64,000 nt of DNA from Hexactinellida sp. DTS-2022 (Eukaryota > Porifera > Hexactinellida): assembly GCA_028753945.1 (NCBI GenBank), contig JAPNXP010000014.1, positions 2,542,001 through 2,606,000 on the forward strand, read 5' to 3'. Under the pieces are notes generated by a model. The model saw only the letters and a list, made by a program, of their open reading frames with translations. It was not told the DNA's origin and did no database searches. The translations under genes and the position numbers were made by a program. Shown one piece after another: positions 11,421 to 23,595 of the stretch; position 1 is the first letter of the stretch, and the number at the start of each line of letters is the position of its first letter.

Positions 11421-14399
11421 TATTAAAGGTGGCAACTTTCTTAAAAACGTGTTTACTATTACAGATCTGAAGCGTTATATATACCGATGTTATATCACCA
11501 AAGTCTGATGTCGTGAAGGAGATTTTATAATACGAATCACCTGAGAAGAACACTTTACAAAGTAAATCGGATTTATTTTGATGTTTTTGATTTGATTGAA
11601 TTTCTACATCCAAAATCTACCAGTATATTGTCTCCGATATCATCTATAACTAGAAAGATTTTTGCGTGGTTCTTAAATTTAACTCTATGAAAATCCCAAT
11701 ACTTTGGGAAAAAGGGAAACCTAAGCATCCCAGGAAGTGTATACGTTACCCGAAGTGATGCTAATTGTTACTTCTGAGCTATAATTAGATCATAACAGGA
11801 TCAGAAAGAAATCACCTTGTGATAAGGAATAGAATGTTTCAGTATATGTGTGGTACTATTAGCGACAAAAAAATATCTAAATCAGTCAGTCAATAATAAT
11901 GTAGACTTATGTTCAATGGCTCGCAGTGGATGGAGTTTGAGCGATAGATGCAGAAATAATGGCTACAGCAAGTTTGCTTAAACAAGATATCGTGTTTGCA
12001 CAAAGTGTGGAGTTTCTTTGGAACAGGGGCATAGGAACGTGGCCCCCCCAACATCCAACACTGGGGGGACCTGCACCCCCCCCCACCCAATGAATTTACT
12101 ATATATCATAAACATTTTATCTGCATATGTATCTCGGGCATATATGATGCGATTATTTTGAATTATTGAGAACCTCTATTTACTGATCCATTTATAATGA
12201 AGCCACTGACTTGTTAATAGTTAAATATACAAACAGTGTTGAATACATGGTATATATTTGTGGATATCATATATATTTTCGAGAATAGCATAATCCCATT
12301 AATTATTCTCTGATATACTTTTGAATTAGCTTTCTAATTTCTAATTGAATAAGCTTTCTAATTTAAATTTGTTTTTGTGTTTTGGATTAAATTACTGCAA
12401 GAAAACTTTATTTAACAATCTTATTTCTTGATAGCCTTAAGAAAAATTATTTATTCGAAGAGTATTTAGCAAACTAAGGGACAATATAACTAATGTTGAT
12501 GATTTTCGCGGCCCCCCAAACACAATAATGTTCCTACTCCGCTGCTTTGGAATCCTCATCTACTCTCAAGGACACAATCATGTCAGCCCTATACCTTGAA
12601 ATTTATCAGAACATTTCAATATGGTAATGAATTTTCAAAGATAGATTGAAACTAGTCTGAGTATTAGTCGTTAGTTAGTTATGTATTTAGTATATGTATT
12701 GACACTAACATTAGCCTTAGCCTTAGCCTTGTAGTAGCTGATTGCTGTTATTGGTCTAGCACATATAACGTTATTCTTATACATATTGTTATATTTTATT
12801 ATGAGGATAATCTCATTATTATATTCTAGGAGAATATATTTTATGCAAAAATGTTGTACCTTGTATGTTACAATGTTGCATTATGTATGTTGGGATTTAT
12901 GTATATATCACAGTGTGCCAAAATGGCTAATCTCGGGTAATAGGTATTTACGATAATGGTACGCATAAAAGTTGCATTAGTACAGATAGGAAATCGACTC
13001 CGTAGAATCCAAAAATATTATAATTTTTTATATAACTCAACTAGAAATATGTGAAAATGACATCATCATTCATTTATTTTGAATATTTTAAATGTGGGTC
13101 AATAATAATCAAATATTTATCACTCTATATTTTATGCAAATTAGCAAAATTGATCGTGTATCATGCGGTAGGTTTGTAGAGCCATGGTTCTACCAATAAT
13201 TCACACATAATCAGTATTTTATATTAAACATAATCAAAATCGTCCCAAATGGCCCTCCCTATGATGTCTCATAATGCATAATACCAATATTTAACTCGAG
13301 GCTACGCCTTACGTATGAAACTGCAATAGCTACTCTCCCTTTTGTTAAGATTTTTTATGGAAACAAGAACAAAGTTATTATACCTAGGCGGCTAATACAA
13401 ATAATTCAGGGACTATATAATATTAATTGACATTTATTGATAGCTTTCCATAAGTTATTTAATGTATAATGTGCTTGTACGCAGTTTGTAGGATATTTAT
13501 ATACCTTTGTAGCTTTGAAACCATTTTGTACAAGTACAAGGTCGCTATTACCCTATACACGGACTGATGTATCATGCACATTATCTTTAAATGACGTGTT
13601 GCCAGCTAATTTTTGATGAAATGTCTTTAGATATTTGTTAGATGCTTCCATAAACTCTTCTGCAATATTTTTAACCCGTAGCCACTAGTATCTGTTAATA
13701 TATATATATGCGATATGAATTTTATTTATGATAAATAATTGTCTGCTGTAAAGTAAAAGGGAATTAGTCAATTGTGTTGAATAATCACAATGGGGAAAAA
13801 TAAAAATCAGTCCGATTCTTTTCACGTCCAAATGTAAATTTGCATAAATTTGATTTGGGCGGGCTTGTGCGGGTCAAAAACAATTAATAATCAAATAAAA
13901 CATGTATAGATTGAGTCCACACTAAGCAGTTTTTTGTCAAATTGTGTCAACCAAAAGATGCAACACTTATCACACCGCAAAAATTCAGAGATCCCAAATT
14001 GGAAAAACAGACGAACATTGGTTAGATAATTGTTTCCAAAAACAATCGAATCTAAATGTAATCCTTGTAATTTCTCAGTATATGGTATATTATAGCATGC
14101 AAACTACTTCAATTTAGATAAAAGAGCAAAATGAATGTAGAATAGCAATTTGAATTCGCACATATTTTACGGTTTTTCTACAATTTAATTGTTATCCAAA
14201 ATAGATTTACTTGAAATTGAAGTTATTAGGCTCAGGTTTAATGGCTCAAAATTGCATTTTATTCATCCATTGATATTAAAGTAATAAGGAAAATAATAAT
14301 TGACTATATAATCTTGTGAAATTTTTGCCTATTATGCCTATTTCCTACACTGTGTATATATATTACACCAGACGCCCCACATTTTTGCACATGACACAA
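11421..14399. other. Unassigned intron sequence
   Basis: About 3 kb without a supportable gene. A C/G-homopolymer-rich block lies at 12035-12090 (runs of 7-10 C around an imperfect hairpin), and a short TTAGCC hexamer run lies near 12712-12732. No TIRs or coding similarity were recognised. Confidence 0.45.
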
Positions 14400-14620
14400 T
14401 ATACGGTAGCCAGGGAATATAATCTGTCCTAGCACAGATTACACCGGGTATAATCTAGGCTAGGCAAGATTAACTCCGGGTCTAACTTGGGCTATGATGG
14501 TATATTCTGGGATATCCACTTCATACTCGGGGGTATAATCTGGGCTAGGAGCCTAGGACAGATTATACCTGGGTATATTCGAGGAGGGGGTATAATCTGG
14601 ACTGTTACACCACTTGAACC
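14400..14620. repeat. Cluster of ATAATCTGGGC motifs in both orientations
   Basis: The word ATAATCTGGGCTAG and variants (ataatctgtcctag, agattacaccggg, gattatacctggg) recur at least eight times in 220 bp on both strands. This makes an inverted and direct repeat cluster that can fold extensively. A similar short block is at 6711-6750. It could be the end of a foldback or MITE; no target duplication found. Confidence 0.55.
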
Positions 14621-14874
14621 ATTTATACTGTGTATACGCGTCCCATGCAATTGAACAACTTGTACTGGACCACAATTCTTTTAATCCATTGGACTGCAAA
14701 CGCGTTCACAGCAAAATTGTCTATGTGAACACGTTCGCTCCAATAAATCTAGTGCGAACGCGATACACCAGTATAAACACTTTCATAACGCGTATGCGTT
14801 TACACTGCCTTAGCCATATCAAATTTTTATAATTAATTCGTTCTTTACCTCGTTTTATATTCTTAACCCTTTAG

Positions 14875-15248
14875 GGTGCCAAGCTATGGTGCGCTACTCC
14901 AGTTGGCGAAGTTATGGGAAATATTTCTCATTATAATTCCTCAACTACAGCTGCCCTCTTTTGGGTGTGTTGGGGAGTTCCAAATCTTACTAAAGTAAGT
15001 GTTGTTGATTCAGCATCTACAGAAATCCTGGAAACCTTTCCAGTTTGTGCTAGTCCTCTTCTAGCGATTTCTTTTGTTCCTGGCATTCCTGGACCAACTT
15101 CTCCCTTGAATATCGAAAAGCCAACATCTAAGTTAGCAACAATGTGGATGGGCGGTGATTCTGGATGTCTTTATATTCACTCTGCTTTGGTAGCTTGGGA
15201 TAAATGTATCTATGCGCTAAGATTACAAAGTTCTGTTACTGATATCAA
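14875..15248 (+). CDS. MAPK8IP3/SPAG9: JIP3/4 homolog exon b (propeller region, KLWC to SVTDI)
   Basis: The acceptor is the AG at 14873-14874 after a pyrimidine-rich tract; the donor is GTAAGT at 15249. The 124 codons plus 2 nt start GAKLWCATPVGE and end with ALRLQSSVTDI. Family landmarks are the KLWC motif, a W-V-C-W segment matching the family's VWIC-type strand, KVSVVDSAS..ILETFPVC matching the conserved KVVIIDA...FTVC strand, TMWMGG matching TMWLGAQ, and GCLYIHSALVAWDKCIYAL matching the LY(I/V)HS..A.W.KCLHSI signature. In vertebrates about 150-200 low-complexity acidic residues lie between FTVC and TMWLG; here the linker is only about 40 residues, so this is a compact version. The downstream intron of 16.7 kb holds the tandem duplication. 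Confidence 0.95.
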
Positions 15249-15590
15249 GTAAGTTATTAGGAATAGTATAATTTCAATGTAACTAGTTTGAGCATTATTA
15301 AGTCGTATTATTAATGAAATGTTGTTTGGGTATCATACAATGTATTTCAAATGAATCATATATATTTCCTTTCATATTTGATTGGACTAAATAATCCGAT
15401 AGATCACGATAATTAATTAGATTAAAGGAAATTTATTGCCAATTATATTATTACATGCTAATAAATTAATTATTAACTCTATATGAATTTATAGAATCCC
15501 AAACTGTAATTTTAATCATATTGATAACGTAATCAGTCGGCATATGTTATTGGTTGAACTCTCTATAACTTATATTCCAAAGTATAGGCA
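15249..15590. other. Unassigned intron sequence
   Basis: Start of the second visible JIP intron, very AT-rich, nothing recognised. Confidence 0.4.
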
Positions 15591-16360
15591 TAGCATTCTA
15601 TACACTAAGGCAATGGTGGTCACTAAAAAATTTGGACCAGGGATTGGTTAAGGTTCAGGTATACTCTACAAAATCCCAAAATTTCGATAAAATCCCAAAT
15701 ATTGTAAATCTCGTTTTTATTGCATTTTCGGATTGTATTGACACCAATGTGTACTCTCAAGAGATTTCTAAGAGAAATTCCTATTATTCTTCCAGTTTGA
15801 CACACTTTGGTCACCTCAATCTAGGTATTATTGATGTAAATTATTTTTTCAAAAGCCTCTATCTCAAAACCAACATTTTCAGTTTTGTATAATAGGTCAT
15901 TTTGTCAATTTTGGTCTTGGAATCAAAAGCTCAACGGTTTCGGATAGATCTCGTGAAGATAAAACTAATGAGTCCAGCGATTTATTCTATTATGGATAGT
16001 TCATGTGCTTTTTGGATTTTGGATCAGGAAAATCTTCATTTGAAAGTCGACATCACATAAAAGTATTTGAAATCCAGAAAAATCCAGATATTCACAATTC
16101 CTGTACTCATTAGTTTTATTACATCCAGCTAAACACATTCAATCAATAATATTATTGGTCTTGTTTATTTTTGCTGATTGATCTTCTACCCAATAGTGGT
16201 AAAATTAAAAAATATATTTTTCCTCTCTTAGTATATATGCCAATATTATTGTATTTTTGGCATCCTGAGGATGAAGTAAATCCGCTGTAAAAAAATTAAT
16301 TCATTCGGGTAAATACTTATGGTAGAAGTACTCTAGAGGATACCTGAACCTTAAGTACTT
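15591..16360. mobile_element. Relative of the Mutator-like foldback end, with a nested inverted-repeat element
   Basis: Positions 15591-15648 (CATAGCATTCTATACACTAA... GACCAGGGATT) match the end of the foldback element at 58339-59401. From 15648 the sequence TTAAGGTTCAGGTATACTCT is mirrored at 16334-16354, so a second element of about 700 bp seems to lie next to or in the first. The opposite end of the Mutator-like copy was not found. No coding capacity. Confidence 0.45.
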
Positions 16361-16815
16361 CAAACCAACATTTTCTAAAATGGTAATCTGTTCAATTTTT
16401 CCATTAATTTTAGCTACCCTCCCTCATCACCCTGACAATATATTATTGTCAATTAAGTATCATATTTCAACGATTGGAAAATTTAAGGAGTTTAATATAT
16501 AATATATAATACTGTATACGAACACAGATATCGATATAAAGTTATTATAATACTGAGGAGCTTAAGACATCAATACATAAATAGAGATTTACTTCTAAGA
16601 GGGAGTAGTCACACTTAATACATCTACTGGAACAGCAACAGGTTGACTGAATAAAACTAAGAGAAACAAATAAAAATTAATTCTTGAATTTAGTAAGCTT
16701 ACTATTATCACGCTTCAATACTAGTACATTATAATTGTGAACTTTATTAGATAACAAACAGTTGGAAACAGTGATAAAAAGTTTTCGTAGAATGTCCCAC
16801 CGCGATACATTGCAT

Positions 16816-17385
16816 TTAGTGGGGCAGCATAGCAATAAAATTGTTCAATTTTTGATACAAGCATGAAAATTGGCACAGGCATAGATAAATATATTATAAA
16901 AAGATATGGATATGGAGGCATCACGAAATTTTAATATTTTCAAGATGGCGGCCAAAAATTGTCGGAAAGTGTCGGACATAAGCCCGCTCTCGCGATTACT
17001 TGTTAAATGACCTCGTAGAGTGTTTATATGCTCATAGTTATTCTCAAATGACTGTGCGGTGAAGAAAGAGGGGTCACTCGATAGGGTAGAAACAATATTT
17101 GAGAATGGAATGTGTCACATTCCAGCGTTGTCAAGGAATGTCATCCCTCCTAAACATGGTCATGTGACCGCTATAATGACTGGAAATCTTATGCTGATTA
17201 CGAATATCAGCATTAAACATTGATTAAACTTCAATTGACAGAGTTAAATTCATTTTCTATACATATATGTACTACAATATAACTCGGTTAGTACGTACTT
17301 CGGCTTAGTAAGTACTAATTTTTTAACCAATTAGTAAATTTATATGTATCTCAATATTATGTAAAGTCAGTTAGTACGTACACTT
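16816..17385 (-). repeat. Inverted copy of the P-like terminal region
   Basis: About 570 bp match, in reverse complement and with few differences, the segment 18867-19450 (and 22997-23580 in the second duplicate, apart from its first bases). Shared features include a MMPPYPYLF-coding stretch, an aagatggcggcc block and a conserved ggaatgtgtcacattcca palindrome. In the other copies this sequence lies just 3' of the P transposase C-terminus, so it is a P-type terminal region whose tip points to 17385 and whose body extends left. Confidence 0.8.
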
Positions 17386-17451
17386 GGATAATATTCACAA
17401 ATTTTATCTCCCGAGGGGTTACATGCTAACCGAGTTCTATTTTGAGCCAAA

Positions 17452-17523
17452 ATGTCATTCCGTCCTAAAAATCCTGTGAAACATTTAATCTATTAACTGA
17501 TGGCTCTATAATGCGGGTCGACA
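17452..17523 (-). mobile_element. Pogo-like MITE, single degenerate end
   Basis: Matches the end of the 30255-30438 family (tgtcattccgtcctaaaaatcctg ... gtcgacag). Only one end is present. Confidence 0.5.
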
Positions 17524-17585
17524 GCGTTTGATCGACAGATTCGACACCAATACCTATCTTATATTCAACGGATATTTCCATATTA

Positions 17586-17764
17586 CAGTAGAATCTCGTT
17601 AGTACGAACACAGTTAATACCATTTCGCGGATAGGACGACAAACAGTTCCACAGAATCAGGTCCCTACAAGCCACAAAGGGTTTTACTCCGGTTAATATG
17701 AACTCTGGATAAAGCTAACAAAATTTTATCGTCCGTTGGTGCTCGTATTAACGAGGTTCTACTG
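17586..17764. mobile_element. Pogo/Tigger-like MITE, 179 bp, TA target site
   Basis: The ends CAGTAGAATCTCGTTAGTAC and inverted CAGTAGAACCTCGTTAATAC are flanked by TA (17584-17585 and 17765-17766). There is no coding capacity. Confidence 0.85.
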
Positions 17765-18866
17765 TATATAGGCATGCATGTAAAGATATTATCCATGTTT
17801 TAAAATAAATCAAATTGGTGTAACTCAGAAGCGGCCTTGGTATAACTCAACACTGCAGCGTCCGCTGCCGACCCGAATCGTGGTGTAACTCCAAAACATT
17901 TTGTTGCAAAATTTATACCAAGATCGGCCTTAAAAACTCTGGTGTATTCTATTTCCTCAAAATAGTGGATCTTATACTATAAGAAAAAATATTGTAAAAG
18001 TCTGCCCCATTGAGGACTACATCCTCCAGGTGAATGGCTCGATACGCCCCTGCCATTCGAGTTACCCAGTGATCATCGATTATTAATAGTTGCAGTTATA
18101 AACTCTTGTAAGTCGTTAGTTATAAATAAGAGTTAAATAAGAGGCTTTGCGACGAATCTGTATTAAGCACCTCAAGTTAACTGCCTCTATGCGGCCTTAC
18201 TCCTCACTAAACCATTGATGATAGAGTTAGTAACATCAATTCCTCCCATTTCCATACTTTTAACTTGTTTAGCTATAATACCCGTGAAGCAAACTTCTAG
18301 GGTGATTTTGAATTTTCATTAAGTTGTTACCTTTTTGTGAACAACAACAATATATTCATATTAAAATTAAAAAATGCGAAATTTGAAATCAGCATACGTA
18401 CTTGTTTACCTATTATAACATTTGGAAGTTAGTTTCTATCTCGTATATAAATGAGGTTCTATTCCCATTCCCCCATCACTTTAATGCAACCTGGACAAAC
18501 AAACACACACAGTGGTCACACACACACAAACAAACAACAGTCGAGTTTTAATAATATAGATTCATCAATAGTTTCTTAAAATCCTTAGCCCCTGAATGTT
18601 CTCGCCTAAAATATTTTTGAGCGTTTAAACTAAATAAATACTAAGTAAATTCAAAGATTGAAATATACAATATAACCTCATTAGTACGAACACGGATAAT
18701 GCGAATTTCCGTGACTATGAACACAATTTTTGGACACTTCAAAGAATCTTCAATTCGAATAATACCGGTTGATACCAATTTGTTATCATGAACGTGCAAA
18801 TAGACTAGTGCAAAATAGCCGAAATAGAAGACACGAAAAGTGATTATATGATTTATACAGTACTAA
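17765..18866. other. Intron sequence between inverted P-like ends, with dispersed repeats
   Basis: It contains a dispersed repeat at about 18290-18560 that resembles 55130-55335. It shares a tttgaatttt... start, cttgtttacctatta, a gacaaacaaacacac tail and a similar cagtcgagttttaat... ending, suggesting a retroposon 3' end. Positions 18665-18790 resemble one end of a Tigger-like element (cctcattagtacgaacacgg). Nothing coding. Confidence 0.45.
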
Positions 18867-19450
18867 GTTACTAACTGACTTTACATTATATTGAGATACA
18901 TAAAAATTTAGTAATTGGTTAAAAAAATTAGTACTTACTAAGCCGAAGTACGTACTAACCGAGTTATATTGTAGTACATATATGTATAGAAAATGAATTT
19001 AACTCTGTCTATTGAAGTTTAATCAATGTTTAATGCTGATATTCGTAATCAGCATAAGATTTCCAGTCATTATAGGGGTCACATGACCATGTTTAGGAGG
19101 GATGACATTCCTTGACAACGCTGGAATGTGACACATTCCATTCTCAAATATTGTTTCTACCCTATCGAGTGACCCCTCTTTCTTCACCGCACAGTCATTT
19201 GAGAATAACTATGAGCATATAAACACTCTACGAGGTCATTTAACAAGTAATCGCGAGAGCGGGCTTTTGTCCGACACTTTCCGACAATTTTTGGCCGCCA
19301 TCTTGAAAATATTAAAATTTCGTGATGCCTCCATATCCATATCTTTTTATAATATATTTATCTATGTCTGTGCCAATTTTCATGCTTGTATCAAAAATTG
19401 AACAATTCACTCCAATATGGCTGCTATGCTGCCCCACTAATTTACATATA
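18867..19450 (+). repeat. P-like terminal region, first copy
   Basis: Reverse complement of 16816-17385. It lies directly downstream (on the - strand) of the P transposase C-terminal coding remnant, so it corresponds to the transposon's 3' noncoding end. The two inverted regions have their tips about 1.5 kb apart, pointing towards each other, so they represent the ends of two neighbouring elements rather than one element. Confidence 0.75.
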
Positions 19451-19465
19451 AATCTCCAAAGTGTG

Positions 19466-19830
19466 CTATGCTCTAGTTCCATAGTGGCCCAGTTGAACAA
19501 GTTTCGTACGGGAAGAGCCAGAGTAAAAATTGTCAAATTGTTCCCTATGACTGTCAATTTTGCTAAATATGTCAAAAATGACCTTAATGCCTTCAAGAAC
19601 AAGGCTCGATGGATATTTGAGAGAACCCCTATCTAACAATTCTATGAGTATAGACTGACTGCCCATGTCATCATTCACATGTAATGATTGTTCAGTACAT
19701 AGAAATTTCCTGCACAATATGCAATTAATAGATTTTTTGAGATAAGAAAATACAGCTTAGCCTGCGACAAACGCGAGGCACTCAACTTGAGATGTTGCCA
19801 TTTCCGGAAGGCTGATTCATTTAAGGTTGA
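19466..19830 (-). pseudogene. P transposase C-terminal remnant, first copy
   Basis: On the - strand, around 19800, a frame reads LAFVAG followed by a stop where the family has tyrosine, then SYLKKSINCILC (C-x2-C) and ILIELLDRGSLKYPSSLVLEGI. It aligns with LAFIAGY...PCHVC...LLQLMDRGGLKYPS in the 7.8-9.8 kb relic. It ends near 19466. The piece is separated from the upstream transposase sequence by the truncated hAT gene and one hairpin. Confidence 0.8.
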
Positions 19831-19885
19831 CAAATAGGAATCTACATCAAAACAAGCAGCATGTTCATCGTCTTTCAAGATCAAG

Positions 19886-19953
19886 ATACAGAGGTTGTTT
19901 ACATTTTTTTTTTGTTGATGCTGAAAAAAATGTAAACAACCTAGCCTCTGTAT
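19886..19953. repeat. Hairpin at the hAT/P junction, first copy
   Basis: The arms atacagaggttgtttaca and tgtaaacaacctagcctctg pair over about 28 bp with a 3-base bulge and a T/A-rich loop. One arm is hAT coding sequence (the stretch before its SAST motif); the other is its inverted copy, and P sequence follows. This looks like a foldback or template-switch repair scar. An identical hairpin is at 24016-24083. Confidence 0.75.
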
Positions 19954-21383
19954 AAATCCCAAAAAAGAAACCACCTCGAGACAACATTGTGCTGCGTTGT
20001 TTCCTATCAGATTGAGAGAATGCGCTTCACATGGAATGTACGTACAATGCAGATTGGTTTACACTTTTAATTCTTGCTTGTAGACCAGAGTAATAACCCG
20101 CCATATTACTTGCGTTATCGTAAGACTGTCCACGACATTCTATAATCGGTATGTTTTTATCTGCCAAGTATTTCAGAATCGTGTTTGCTAAATATTCCGA
20201 TCCGTGACTATAAATTGGAATTAATTCCAAGAACCTTTCTGTTGGAACATTTTCCTTCATATACCTTACAGTAAAAGCAAGTTGACCACATGACTGACAT
20301 CTGGAGTCGAGTCTACGCTTATTGAATAATACTTAGATTCTTTAATTTCTTTAAACATTTCGTCCAGAACTCTCCTCTCGATAAAGGTAATAAATTCTTC
20401 GCAAATATTTGCGGACAAATACGATGTTGTTCCCTTACCACAATTCCCATATTTTTAAAAATGTTCACTAAGAAACGGATCAAATTGACTTACTAATTCC
20501 AATATACCAAGATAATTTCCATTTTGATTGGAACCCAGGGTTTGATTATCTCCACGGAATGCTGAACCTCTGATGCTAAGAATTTTATAACGGCAACAAT
20601 ACGTTGTAATACATTTTCCAATATTGTTGGTCTTGATAAAATTCCTTGAGTAACTCGGAATCAATACAACCAGATTCGTTTTGACGTTTTGCATACATGA
20701 TCATGCATGCAGTATGCTCTGGGCCACATTCATGTTCAGCAATTAAATTTAGATGCTTCCAGTCGTTGAAACCGTTTGATGCAAAAGTTTTTTTCTTCTT
20801 TGAAAATAGCGGCAGGTAAAGCAGTAGACTGATCCTTGCGATGTAGAATATAGCAACCAATCACGATTAACTATTTCCCTAATTGTTGAGTAAATACTGC
20901 TTGGGATATGTAACTTGTTACTTTTACAAATGTTTGTGTTTTCTTATTAAAAATAATATATTGTCTTCCAGATTTTGAGAAGTTAGCATTAGCATTTTGA
21001 TAATTAGTTGGACCATTTCGTATAATAATAGACGTTTCGTTAGAGCTTTGTAAATTCCATAAAGCAGGATCGGATGACGGTATTTGCACTGTTGCACTTT
21101 GGTCTTTAGATAGATCAGAAGTTGGTTCCATTGATCCAATATCTCTCTCAACAATATATACACATTCAGAATCAGAACACGTAATTATGTTTGGATGATA
21201 AGCTGATAATTCTGTACTAACTGCATTGCTCACAGTTTCACTTTCAACAGCGCTGGAAGTAGAAATATAATCTGTTGTTGTCCTAGAAAAAATGGATGTT
21301 AGCTTCGGAAGTTTAGCGTTCTCTTCCTATTGTTTTTTGGCCCTCTTGCGTTTAGTAGAGCCACTTGCAAAAGTTTTCTTCAT
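19954..21383 (-). pseudogene. hAT-type transposase (TTF zinc finger + DUF4371), truncated, first copy
   Basis: On the - strand from 21383, MKKTFASGSTKRKRAKKQ is followed at once by a TAG stop and then a serine-rich linker. A TTF-type finger-like segment follows (WLLYS.SQGSVYCLPCYF in a shifted frame, near 20850). Then SIRGSAFRGDNQTLGSNQNGNY and LELVSQFDPFL appear near 20460-20580, the start of the DUF4371 region. CRGQSYDNASNMAGYYSGLQA appears at 20050-20130, the strongly conserved block around the second catalytic acidic residue in ZMYM/hAT-like transposases. It breaks off at FLGFIQRL...FFSAST (about 19930), so the C-terminal dimerisation domain is missing. Several frameshifts and stops make it non-functional. 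It sits inside a P-type gene of the same orientation. Confidence 0.85.
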
Positions 21384-22001
21384 GTTTATAGTAATTGAAG
21401 TCTATTTTTAGAACAAATACAGGAGTTAGATATATATTAAGTTATGTGCATATTATAATTACCAATGAATAAATCTCTAATATTAATTAAGAGGAAAAAC
21501 CAATTCTATAGAATCTTAAAGTGGTTTGAAAAGAATCGGAGCAATATTAATAATTTATTGATAATTTATTAATAATGTATTTAATTATTAATTTAAAAAA
21601 ATGAATAAATAATATATACACGTATATATATATATATATATATACTATATATACAAACGATACATACAAACAAACTAAACAGACAGACAAAAATCCTTAG
21701 ATAATGTATAAGTCATTCTACTATAATGGATGTAATTGGTTGCATATTAACGTACTGTGGTATGCTATAACTTTGTGTGGTATTCTAATACTTTAGTTGT
21801 GTATCTATACAAACTTACGGAGCATATTTACTGAACTTGGTTTTACGTGTTGTACTAGATAAAAATAAATCTAAAAATGACACATCCAATTATTGAAAGA
21901 ATTTATTATTTATCCAATCAGCTAATCAGCTAACAGTAAATACCCATCAGGAAAGGTAGGCCCTTTGTGGTAGGCTCTGGGAAATCCCAGTTTGCCCTTG
22001 C

Positions 22002-23009
22002 TTAAAACGGTACTGCTGAATAGCATATGGCAGGGTACATTAAATTAGAAAATGAACTGGTATCGATACCAAGTTCTGATGTATTGATGGAAACTCTGAG
22101 GTTATTAGGAGGTATATTTTCGGTATATGTGTAGTCATGAGGTTTGCATTCAGTAAATTTTGGGAAGATAAAGACCTTTTCGTAGTATCTTAAATTGAGC
22201 CAATTGTTCCGAACAGACTTAATAATATGCACAACATCTAAGAATATAATTAGATATCTGAATAGATCACAAGGATGTTTACTATGGGCATCAGAGATTT
22301 TTGGTCTCTGAAAAAGGTTTAAATAAACTGACATTTAGTGGGTAGTTACCAGTGCATATTGAGTCAACATATATAATACATCTTTCTATATCAGAGATAG
22401 TTTTTGTAACAATGGGAAAAAGGGTCATAGCAGAGCTAGAACCGAGAGGGACTAGACGTACAATTCTAGAAAATTTTGTCATAAAACTAGATACCATCAT
22501 ATAAAACACAGTTGTATGTGGATCCCCCGGATGGTCAATAGAGCCTATTATTTACTACCTTTATAGCTGGCATCACTACGTATGTGTACTTCGTACATTT
22601 GAAGTATGACGTGTCGCTCGCTGTCATTAAATGAGGATGAAATCTCTTTTGAACATTTAACTAATCGCTATCTAAACCGATACAAATTTTATTTGGGGAT
22701 ATTACGCTCATGTGGTAGAGTTAAACAATTCGAAGATTGAATAAGACGGTAACAAGCTGGTGTAATAACATGAACCTTAATGGAAAAAACCTGAGTTAAA
22801 ACACTATATCGGCGCCCAAATTTGGAAAATTTCAAATATTTCAATTGGTCAAGTAAAATGAAACCCTTTTTTTGATGAATTAAGAGTTTATCATTTATAG
22901 CTTCGTCGGCAGCGAAATCTAAATCATCATGGAATATAGTAATTTAATAACGGTTCCAAATTACTAATGGCATTTTCTAGACAGGTTGTAACAGTGGGTT
23001 GTGGTTTTT
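22002..23009 (-). pseudogene. P transposase middle segment, first copy (cut by the duplication edge)
   Basis: The - strand frame 22334-22002 contains IIFLDVVHIIKSVRNNWLNLR, the D-x-V-H-(L/I)-x-K-x-(V/I)-R-N-N signature of P/THAP9 transposases just after the first catalytic region; 22509-22291 encodes the preceding strands. This copy lacks the THAP start because the duplication ends at 23009. It continues downstream into the hAT insertion. Confidence 0.8.
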
Positions 23010-23595
23010 TTTACATTATATTGAGATACATAAAAATTTAGTAATTGGTTAAAAAAATTAGTACTTACTAAGCCGAAGTACGTACTAACCGAGTTATATT
23101 GTAGTACATATATGTATAGAAAATGAATTTAACTCTGTCTATTGAAGTTTAATCAATGTTTAATGCTGATATTCGTAATCAGCATAAGATTTCCAGTCAT
23201 TATAGGGGTCACATGACCATGTTTAGGAGGGATGACATTCCTTGACAACGCTGGAATGTGACACATTCCATTCTCAAATATTGTTTCTACCCTATCGAGT
23301 GACCCCTCTTTCTTCACCGCACAGTCATTTGAGAATAACTATGAGCATATAAACACTCTACGAGGTCATTTAACAAGTAATCGCGAGAGCGGGCTTTTGT
23401 CCGACACTTTCCGACAATTTTTGGCCGCCATCTTGAAAATATTAAAATTTCGTGATGCCTCCATATCCATATCTTTTTATAATATATTTATCTATGTCTG
23501 TGCCAATTTTCATGCTTGTATCAAAAATTGAACAATTCACTCCAATATGGCTGCTATGCTGCCCCACTAATTTACATATAAATCTCCAAAGTGTG

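Larger units (their letters stand above)
18880..23009. repeat. Tandem duplication, first copy (4130 bp)
   Basis: Every base compared between 18880-23009 and 23010-27139 is the same at a constant offset of 4130 bp, and all open frames inside have identical translations. The left limit is set by a c/t mismatch at 18879 versus 23009, the right by t/c at 23010 versus 27140. The junction lies in a run of T. The unit carries the P-like 3' region and C-terminal transposase, a truncated hAT gene, and part of the P transposase middle. It is either a very recent unequal exchange or replication slip, or an assembly artefact. Confidence 0.97.

Noticed and set aside
12712..12732. TTAGCC hexamer run as telomere-like repeat
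   Set aside because: Only about three units and not the TTAGGG type.
15632..15892. 86-codon + strand and overlapping - strand frames
   Set aside because: Low complexity, both strands open, inside a transposon-like segment.
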